A DNA stretch of 40,863 bases, from positions 1 through 40,863 of the forward strand of contig JAETTM010000036.1 in NCBI GenBank assembly GCA_021769135.1, in the 5' to 3' direction. Of this stretch, positions 34,185 through 40,863 are shown piece by piece. The stretch is from Lachnospiraceae bacterium. GTDB lineage: Bacteria; Bacillota; Clostridia; Lachnospirales; Lachnospiraceae. The notes beneath the pieces were generated by a model, which searched no databases, had not been told where the DNA came from, and was given only the letters and a program-made list of their open reading frames with translations. The first letter of the stretch is position 1; the number at the start of each line of letters is the position of its first letter. The position numbers and the translations under genes are program-made.

Positions 34185-35218
34185 AAGATGCCGTTCCTTT
34201 CCTGAATTTTATAATTTCCCATATTATAATTCTTGCCCTGATAGGCATTTTCCAGCCGCATGCGGCGGTGGAGGCCGTTCAGGACTCTTTTTTTATCTCT
34301 GCTCCACAAGGGGGCGATTAACAGTTCCCTGGGCCCATCCCCGGTGACCCGATGGATGACGGTATCCGGAGACAGGCGGCAGATACAGGCAATGAGGATT
34401 TCCAGATAGTCATCCATGGACAGGACGGAAAAGAGGCCGCCCCGGTAATCCTTTGCCAGGTCAGTGCCCGTGAGCACATGAAGAAGCTGTAGCTTGATGC
34501 CCATTATGGGGAGGGAGTTGATGTAGTCTACCGTTTGGAGCATCATTTCCAAGTCTTCTCCGGGAAGCCCCAGAATCACATGGGCGATGGCCGGAATATC
34601 CCGCTGATGGAGCTGTCTGACCGCATGGGAAAAGCAGCAGGCGGGATAGTCGCGCCGGATGTACTGTGCGGTTTTTTCGTGGACGGTCTGCAGCCCTAAT
34701 TCTATCCAGATGAATTTGCCGGGATAATCCGCCTTTAGCCCGGACAGCAGGGAAAGCACATCCACCGGCAGACAGTCCGGGCGGGTGGCGATGGAAATGC
34801 CGATGACCGCAGGATTGTCCAATGCTTTCCGGTAGAGCCGTTCCAAATAAGGAACAGGGGCATAAGTGCACGTATAAGCCTGAAAATAGGCGATATACGG
34901 TTCTATATTTTCCAAGGTACGGTTTTGGACATCATGAGAAGCGGTGCCGCCTGGGCACGCGCTGCCGGAAGCCAGGGGGACCGTTTTGCCGTGCTGCGAA
35001 CCCCCGGGCATGGAAGTCCAGGGCAGCGCAAAGTCGCCGCTTCCTCCGGCGCTGCAGAAGATGCAGCCCCGTGTATCCAGCGTGCCATCCCGGTTAGGGC
35101 ATGTAAAGCCCCCGTCTATGGCGATTTTTTTTATTTTTTTCCCATAAGTATTTTTCAGGTATGCACTTAGGGAATAATAGGGTTTGCCCTGCCATTTTTG
35201 TAATAAATTTTGGTTCAT
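34181..35218 (-). CDS. TIGR01212 family radical SAM protein (YhcC-like)
   Basis: A 345-residue radical SAM protein. The cluster-binding cysteines C40, C52 and C55 (FTCPNRDGTLDTRGCIFC, C-x11-C-x2-C) have the wide spacing of the TIGR01212 family. Further signatures are YFQAYTCTYAPVPYLERLY, GISIATRPDCLP, WIELGLQTVHEKT and VILGLPGEDLEMM. The family is widespread; its reaction is not established, although relation to the Elp3-type fold has been proposed from sequence. An insert (about 61-92, GSQHGKTVPLAS and following) is low-complexity and species-specific. No strong ribosome-binding site precedes the ATG. Confidence 0.92.
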   Translation of the reverse strand: MNQNLLQKWQGKPYYSLSAYLKNTYGKKIKKIAIDGGFTCPNRDGTLDTRGCIFCSAGGSGDFALPWTSMPGGSQHGKTVPLASGSACPGGTASHDVQNRTLENIEPYIAYFQAYTCTYAPVPYLERLYRKALDNPAVIGISIATRPDCLPVDVLSLLSGLKADYPGKFIWIELGLQTVHEKTAQYIRRDYPACCFSHAVRQLHQRDIPAIAHVILGLPGEDLEMMLQTVDYINSLPIMGIKLQLLHVLTGTDLAKDYRGGLFSVLSMDDYLEILIACICRLSPDTVIHRVTGDGPRELLIAPLWSRDKKRVLNGLHRRMRLENAYQGKNYNMGNYKIQERNGIL

Positions 35219-35372
35219 AGATGATTATATGGTAATGTCAGGGCATTGCATCCATTGGATTGTCATGAGCGGATGCAGGTGCCTGACAGGGTGTATGTTT
35301 GCCATGATTTCTTTATTCCTGCGAGCAATAAGCCAAGTAGACGCGCTTGTGCGTATATTTGGCGAATGCCGC

Positions 35373-35447
35373 GAGGGTCAAATACCCCGCCCCTTGGGGC
35401 GTTTCAAGCTTGAGGCCCCGCTGCTTGCGGCGGGGTCTTTGACTCTT
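35373..35447. repeat. GC-rich palindromic repeat element after malic enzyme
   Basis: Outer arms GAGGGTCAAATACCCCGCC (35373-35391) and its near complement (35429-35447) enclose three smaller perfect palindromes: CGCCCCTTGGGGCG (35388-35401), TCAAGCTTGA (35404-35413) and CCCCGC/GCGGGG (35416-35435). Repeats of this form occur in many Lachnospiraceae genomes as far as I recall. It lies 18 bases beyond the malic enzyme stop and could act as its terminator. The rest of 35219-35465, with no gene in it, may belong to the same element. Confidence 0.75.
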
Positions 35448-35465
35448 GTCCAGCCGTTTCCTTTC

Positions 35466-36617
35466 CTACCGAATGTGCGACTTTACCGTTTCGGCTACGG
35501 CCTGCACCACCCTGGGGTCAAAAGCTTCCGGCATAATATTATTTTCATTCAGCTCTTCATCGGGAACAAGGCCGGCAATAGCATTGGCGGCAGCCAGCTT
35601 CATTTCTTCCGTAATCTGGGAGGCACGCCCTTCCAAAGCCCCTTTAAAAATGCCTGGGAAGGCCACCACATTATTAATCTGGTTAGGGAAATCGCTGCGG
35701 CCTGTGCCTACGATTCGAGCCCCCGCCTCTTTGGCCAAATCGGGCATGATTTCCGGAACCGGGTTTGCCATGGCAAAGAGGATGGAATCTTTATTCATGG
35801 AAGCCACCATCTCTTTCGTTACGATACCCGGTGCGGATACCCCTACGAAAATGTCGGCTCCCTTCAGCGCATCGGCCAGGGAACCTGTTTCTCCTGACAG
35901 ATTGGTAACCTCTACCATTTTTTCCTGCATCCAGTTTAAACCTTCGCTCTGCCTGGAAAGGATTCCCGATTTATCGCACATGATGATATGGGGGAAACCG
36001 TAGGTGAGAAGCAGCTTGGTAATCGCGACCCCTGCGCTTCCGGCCCCGTTTACCACTACGCGGCAGCTTTCTTTCTTTTTCCCTGTTACCTTCAAAGCAT
36101 TGATGATTCCCGCAAGGACAACGATGGCCGTACCGTGCTGGTCATCATGAAAAACGGGAATGTCCAGTATTTCCTTAAGCCGCTGTTCGATTTCAAAGCA
36201 GCGGGGGGCGCTGATGTCTTCCAGGTTAATCCCGCCAAAACCGGGGGCGAGATAAGTGACCGCTTTAATGATTTCCTCGGTATCCTGTGTATCCAGGCAG
36301 ATGGGCACCGCATTGACACCGCCGAATTCCTTGAAAAGGACGGCTTTCCCTTCCATCACCGGCATGGCGGCATAAGGTCCGATATTTCCAAGCCCGAGAA
36401 CTGCGCTGCCGTCGGATACAACGGCCACGGTATTGGCTTTCATCGTGTAAGTATAGGCTTCTTCTTTGTTTGCGGCGATTACTTTACATGGTTCGGCAAC
36501 GCCGGGGGTATATGCGTAGGAGAGATCCTCTCTGGATTTTACCGGCGTCTTGGATATGGTTTCCAGTTTCCCGTTCCATTGTTTATGAAGCTCCAAAGCT
36601 TTTTCGTTTGTTGTCAT
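35466..36617 (-). CDS. NAD(P)-dependent malic enzyme, short form
   Basis: Oxidative decarboxylation of malate to pyruvate, giving NADH or NADPH. The 383-residue protein is the short bacterial type without a phosphotransacetylase domain. Motifs in order: YTPGVAEPCKVIA, DGSAVLGLGNIGP, GFGGINLEDISAPRCFEIE (metal site), PVFHDDQHGTAIV (metal and catalytic), the Rossmann loop VVNGAGSAGVAITKLL, and FAMANPVPEIMPD. GAGGAAA precedes the ATG. Cofactor choice cannot be read with confidence. An upstream leader with two hairpins (36747-36820) and a palindrome just after the stop frame the gene. Confidence 0.95.
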   Translation of the reverse strand: MTTNEKALELHKQWNGKLETISKTPVKSREDLSYAYTPGVAEPCKVIAANKEEAYTYTMKANTVAVVSDGSAVLGLGNIGPYAAMPVMEGKAVLFKEFGGVNAVPICLDTQDTEEIIKAVTYLAPGFGGINLEDISAPRCFEIEQRLKEILDIPVFHDDQHGTAIVVLAGIINALKVTGKKKESCRVVVNGAGSAGVAITKLLLTYGFPHIIMCDKSGILSRQSEGLNWMQEKMVEVTNLSGETGSLADALKGADIFVGVSAPGIVTKEMVASMNKDSILFAMANPVPEIMPDLAKEAGARIVGTGRSDFPNQINNVVAFPGIFKGALEGRASQITEEMKLAAANAIAGLVPDEELNENNIMPEAFDPRVVQAVAETVKSHIR

Positions 36618-36746
36618 AGTTTTTCCTCATTTCTGTGCGGCTTTTCGTACTTAAAACCATTTCTTTATCAAGTTTGCGGATGCCGTACGGACACAAACTT
36701 ATGAAATTTTTCAATTTTATAAATATGGAATTAAGTTTTTGGTTAA

Positions 36747-36820
36747 CATAAGGATGGCTGGCGAAGCCTGACATCCGTTGTTTCATAAGGATGGCTGGCG
36801 AAGCCTGGCATCCGTTGTTT
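36747..36820. repeat. Two tandem 37-base hairpin units upstream of malic enzyme
   Basis: A 37-base unit (36747-36783) is repeated directly (36784-36820) with one difference (GACAT versus GGCAT). Each unit folds on itself: GGATGGCTGGC pairs with GCCTGACATCC (or GCCTGGCATCC) around the loop GAA. If the minus-strand promoter at 36832-36860 is used, both hairpins lie at the very 5' end of the malic enzyme mRNA. The remaining part of 36618-37025 holds only promoters. Confidence 0.85.
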
Positions 36821-36831
36821 ATGCTGGGATT

Positions 36832-36860
36832 ATCATATAATATTTGGAGGGGAAATGCAA
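36832..36860 (-). promoter_or_regulatory. Candidate promoter for malic enzyme
   Basis: Minus strand TTGCAT (36860-36855), 17-base spacer, TATGAT (36837-36832). The start would be near 36825, giving a leader of about 200 bases that begins with the two tandem hairpins. Confidence 0.35.
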
Positions 36861-36965
36861 GGGTATGGGCGGACTGTGTTATAAGCTCATCACGGAAATC
36901 AATTTTCATGGCCCCCGCTGCGCCGCCTATGAAAAATGATTTCCGCGTAAGCTCATTTTGCCAAC

Positions 36966-36994
36966 TTGAATGTATTTGTTTATCCGTATATAAT
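36966..36994 (+). promoter_or_regulatory. Promoter of LysR remnant
   Basis: TTGAAT (36966-36971), 17-base spacer, perfect TATAAT (36989-36994), 31 bases upstream of the ATG at 37026. Confidence 0.65.
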
Positions 36995-37025
36995 GGTAGC
37001 GTATAAATGGAGGTTAAAGGAATAA

Positions 37026-37408
37026 ATGATATGGCAAATTAGATATTTTCAGTCTGTAATCCGCAACAATAGCTTTTCTGAAGCGGCAGAGGAATGTCAC
37101 ATTTCCCAATCCGCCATTTCCCAGCAGGTACAGGCTCTGGAACGTGAACTTGGATTTGATTTGTTAGAACGAAAGTTCTGTACGCAGAAAATTTGGAAGA
37201 AGCCCGTTTTCTCGTCATTGGAGGACAAGGGTTCATGCCGGTGGAGGGTGTGAAACAGGCCGGAAATTTTGGCTCGTCCATCAGCCGTATTCCGCTGTGC
37301 CGCGGTGAGAAACAGATTACCCGCAATTACTGTGCATTTTGGAAAAAAGATAATTCCGGCTACTATGTAGAGGAATTTGTTGAAATACTGAAACAACAAT
37401 TTGAATAA
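37026..37408 (+). pseudogene. LysR-family regulator with internal deletion
   Basis: The N-terminal helix-turn-helix is intact: IRYFQSVIRNNSFSEAAEEC then SQSAISQQVQALERELGFDLL (about 50 residues). At about 37172-37180 the sequence jumps to the extreme C-terminus of a LysR-type effector domain in another frame: NLEEARFLVIGGQGFMPVEG, then SISRIPLCRGEKQI and YYVEEFVEILKQQFE. About 170-200 residues of effector domain are missing and the joint is out of frame. As read, a 75-residue product with an HTH but no effector domain would result. Promoter and ribosome-binding site are intact. Confidence 0.88.
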
Positions 37409-37425
37409 AGATTTTGTTATAAGGG

Positions 37426-37456
37426 CCGCCCTGTTGAAATTGCAGGGCGGTTCTTT
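37426..37456 (+). terminator. Terminator after LysR remnant
   Basis: CCGCCCTG (37426-37433) pairs with CAGGGCGG (37443-37450) around a 9-base loop and is followed by TTCTTT. A normal intrinsic terminator, 18 bases after the remnant's stop. Confidence 0.75.
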
Positions 37457-37495
37457 CATATAAGTTTTTCTTATAACTTTGCCCCGAAAGTCAAA

Positions 37496-37524
37496 TTGAT
37501 TCAGAAGCCCGATTTTTTTATAAT
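37496..37524 (+). promoter_or_regulatory. Promoter of flavodoxin remnant
   Basis: TTGATT (37496-37501), 17-base spacer, perfect TATAAT (37519-37524). It still has an AAGGAG site and the flavodoxin ATG (37559) downstream. Confidence 0.6.
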
Positions 37525-37558
37525 AGACGCAGGAAAGCAAAACAAGGAGAAAATTACA

Positions 37559-37650
37559 ATGGCAAAGTTGGTTGTTTTTTATTCAAGAGCAGATGAAAAT
37601 TACTTCGGCGGTGCTTGCCGCTATATCCCTGTGGGGAACACGGAAAGGGT
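37559..37650 (+). pseudogene. Flavodoxin N-terminal fragment
   Basis: About 30 residues, MAKLVVFYSRADENYFGGAC followed by RYIPVGNTERV, the start of a flavodoxin with the FMN-phosphate region. The sequence then breaks near 37645-37652 and continues as an unrelated pilin-like reading frame. AAGGAGAAAATTACA precedes the ATG, so this 5' end is otherwise sound. The rest of the protein is deleted. Confidence 0.8.
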
Positions 37651-38058
37651 TCGTTCTGGACGATACGCCAATCGAAGCAGACCTTTCCTATATTGATCAG
37701 AATACAAAAGTGGTTTATGCGGGAATGAACATCAGCAATGAGAGACAGAAAGTGCAGATCACCGTGGTTAAGAAAGAGGCAGGCACGAAAGAGGTTCTTG
37801 AGGGAGCCGTATTCGGACTGTTTGCAAAAGAGGACATTGTGAACAAGGATGGTAAAGTCGTTGTAAAAGCCGGAACTGAAATTGAGCGTGGCGTGATCGG
37901 AAAGGATGGAAAGCTGACCTTTGTATCTGACCTCCCGCTTGGAAAGTATTATGTGCAGGAGTTGACAGCGCCAAAGGGATATGTGAAGTCCGACAAGGTA
38001 TTTGATGTGGATGCGTTATATCAGGGCGATGATAAGGAAGTAATCGAGTTCGAGGCAA
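37651..38058 (+). pseudogene. SpaA/Cna-B type pilin domain fragment
   Basis: About 135 residues of a prealbumin-like (SpaA) surface protein: FVLDDTPIEADLSYIDQNTK, VQITVVKKEAGTKEVLEGAV, FGLFAKEDIVNKDGKVVVKA, and LGKYYVQELTAPKGYV (the E-motif before the isopeptide domain end). Such proteins are carried on integrative conjugative elements of Clostridia. The signal peptide, further repeats and cell-wall sorting signal are missing. The frame is open into a conjugation ATPase, which is not natural. Confidence 0.78.
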
Positions 38059-38061
38059 GGG

Positions 38062-38714
38062 ATATAGCGTTGTCACTGGAACTATTTGTCAACGGTTCGC
38101 TGAATATCTTCAACCACCAGACGAATGTGGATGTGGATAACCGCTTTACGGTGTATGGAATCCGTGACTTAGGTACGGAACTTTCGCCTATTACTATGCT
38201 TGTAATGATGGAGAGCATACAGAACCGCATCATTGCAAACGGCAGGAGGGGAATTGCAACATGGCTCTACATTGATGAGTTCCACGTCCTGTTAAATTCA
38301 GAGTATTCCGCAAAGTATTTACAGCAGTTGTGGAAAAAGGTGCGTAAGCAGGGTGGTCTGTGTACCGGAATTACGCAGAACATCGTTGATCTGCTGCAAA
38401 ACTACACGGCGACAACCATGCTTGCAAACTCGGAGTTCGTGGCGCTCTTAAAACAGGCAAATACAGACAGTTCCCGCATGGCAGAGGTAATCGGCGTGTC
38501 GGAGACACAGTTGCGTTTCGTAATCAACACGTCAAGCGGAATGGAACTTATGAAGTGTGGAAATGTGGTAATTCCTTTTGACAATACCATTGAGAAGGGG
38601 ACAGACCTCTATAATCTGTATAACACAAATATCCACGAAAAAATACAAATGCAGAAAATGGCGGAAAGGCGGAAAAAGGGCAGAAAAGCAGTTGACAATG
38701 CAGCAGAGGCATGA
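38062..38714 (+). pseudogene. VirB4/TraE-type conjugation ATPase C-terminal fragment
   Basis: About 217 residues of the C-terminal part of a type IV secretion ATPase: IALSLELFVNGSLNIFNHQT, YGIRDLGTELSPITMLVMME, Walker B TWLYIDEFHVLLNSEYSAKY, KQGGLCTGITQNIVDLLQNY, EFVALLKQANTDSSRMAEVI. The Walker A domain is missing, so it cannot work. The fragment joins the pilin piece near 38058-38064 without a frame break. It points to an old Tn916/Tn1549-like element. Confidence 0.85.
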
Positions 38715-38869
38715 TAAGTTATAAGTAATGAAAAGCTTTAGTGCTTTTGCGGCGATAGAGAGGAGTTACCCGTCCCGACTTTGCGGGCAATAGAAATACA
38801 AAGGTCGTCTCTGCCTATGGAATTATCATAGGACTGCTCCCAGAATTGCAATTCAAAAAGAAATGTAAT

Positions 38870-38891
38870 GCCTGAGCCTAACCGCTCAGGC
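38870..38891 (+). terminator. Perfect 8-bp hairpin with T-rich tail
   Basis: GCCTGAGC (38870-38877) and GCTCAGGC (38884-38891) enclose the loop CTAACC, followed by AATTTCTTTTC. It is 155 bases after the VirB4 remnant and 27 bases before the next gene. It may end element transcripts or attenuate the next gene. Nothing else is seen in 38715-38918. Confidence 0.6.
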
Positions 38892-38918
38892 AATTTCTTT
38901 TCACGGAAGGATGAAACA

Positions 38919-39753
38919 ATGCAGACGCTTTTGGATATTTTTCAGGATACGAAAGAGGTGTTGTGCAGATATGATTATTATATCCATACACAGAAGCGTA
39001 TCCTCCATCTTACAAATTCAGAAATTAAGATACCGCATTTAATGGGTATGCAGTAACTTGGAAGACCAAACCAGTTCACAGGGGATTACGGCGCTTATGC
39101 AATTAAAAAGCAGCGTATTACAATGGAGTCAGTGGAAAAACTGGTGCGGAAATATTATAAGACAGAGGAAAAACAGCGCAGAATGCTGGAGATGATCCAC
39201 AGAAAGCTGGATAACCTTGGGGGATTAGGGGAAATGTTTTCTTCTTATTCAAAGCTGTACCTGTATGAAAAGGAACAGAACGGGGATTCAGAATTTCAGA
39301 GTGATTATCTGCTGGTGCATGAGAATGGGAAGAAAATCCTGCATCTGGGGTTTGTTAAATCGGAAAGGGGAAAAGACATTTACCATTGTAATTCCTTTAT
39401 GACAACTTACCAGAATGACCGTGACAGGGACTCTTTTTACCGTAATCTGCCAAACCGTTATGAGATAACAAAGATTGTAAGGGAAAACAAGGATACAAAG
39501 CATAAAGAAGTTATTTATCAGAGCATGGAGGCGGAGCAGAGAGAAAAATCCGGTATAGAGAAAATGCTTACAGCGGAAGGCATACACGCAGATAAAAAAC
39601 TGTTAAATCTTATCTTCCAGTTGAATAAGAAATTCGGTATATACCATACAGTGGATATGCTGAATGACAATGAGGCTCTGCTTGGAAAGTGTGCAGATAA
39701 AAGGGAGAAGAACCTTGTATCAGATTTTCTGGCATTATGGGAGAAAAAAGAAG

Positions 39754-39764
<11 letters not shown>
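38919..39764 (+). pseudogene. Conjugative-element cargo protein (PBECR4-like), interrupted by a stop codon
   Basis: One reading frame of 282 codons with an internal TAA at 39054-39056. Before it: MQTLLDIFQDTKEVLCRYDY to SEIKIPHLMGMQ; after it, in the same frame, LGRPNQFTGDYGAYAI and on to KKEDGI. The position of the stop is where a Tyr codon (TAC or TAT) is expected, so this is a single-base nonsense mutation. The protein looks like the PBECR4 (toxin-like) cargo often found in clostridial integrative conjugative elements; this name is from memory. A restart at ATG 39123 could give a 213-residue C-terminal product. AAGGATGAAACA precedes the first ATG. Confidence 0.7.

Positions 39765-40863
<1,099 letters not shown>

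Noticed and set aside
36747-36820. CRISPR array
   Set aside because: Only two directly adjoining units, no spacers and no cas genes nearby.
38715-38869. tRNA or known small RNA in the gap before the cargo gene
   Set aside because: No cloverleaf or recognisable RNA family; only short weak stems apart from the 38870-38891 hairpin.

Overview
The window looks like a chromosome segment of an anaerobic Firmicute of the Lachnospiraceae type (class Clostridia). This is inferred from gene families (CIRCE-controlled clpB, DUF4250, DUF1576, DUF4364, ASKHA-ferredoxin, short NAD(P)-malic enzyme), purine-rich Shine-Dalgarno sites and sigma-A type promoters. No 16S gene or other taxonomic marker is present.

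Layout. 1-8604: a chemotaxis operon, cheR (cut by the window edge), cheB, a stand-alone receiver cheY, cheA, cheW and a receptor with almost no extracellular domain, followed by a second receptor with its own promoter and a strong hairpin. 8651-11049: purC and a MATE exporter on the minus strand, each with a recognisable promoter. 11195-11963: gene debris (esterase and DUF362 pieces joined in one frame, then the tail of a tyrosine recombinase) directly upstream of clpB, whose promoter carries a CIRCE operator. 14942-17195: two overlapping genes of unknown role (a membrane-anchored protein and a Sel1-repeat protein). 17308-20837: a compact unit of DUF4250, a [2Fe-2S] ferredoxin-ASKHA ATPase, the DUF1576 membrane protein and a small unknown protein. 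20941-24476: a broken AAA-ATPase/nuclease gene, a polysaccharide deacetylase, a GNAT acetyltransferase, an orphan YgiT-type zinc finger and a NifX/NifB-like protein with a His-rich tail.

24509-30402 is the most interesting part: a tightly packed five-gene cluster matching the uncharacterised STM4015-STM4014-STM4013-STM4012-STM4011 set (leucine-rich repeat protein, ATP-grasp enzyme, sulfatase-like hydrolase, and two radical SAM enzymes). The last gene is fused to a HAD-type domain. The set reads as an uncharacterised modification or biosynthesis pathway. rarA and a membrane-anchored DUF5722 glycosidase-like gene follow in the same direction with almost no spacing. Convergent to them are DUF4364 and a TIGR01212 radical SAM protein, then a palindromic repeat element and a malic enzyme with a hairpin-rich leader.

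36966-40863 is a graveyard of deletions and mobile-element remains: an internally deleted LysR regulator, a flavodoxin start joined in one run to a SpaA-type pilin piece and the C-terminal part of a VirB4-type conjugation ATPase, a cargo gene with a nonsense codon, a frameshifted small element gene, an aldo/keto reductase piece, and a tyrosine recombinase running off the right edge. All identifications are from reading the translated sequence and remembered family signatures; no database search was run.
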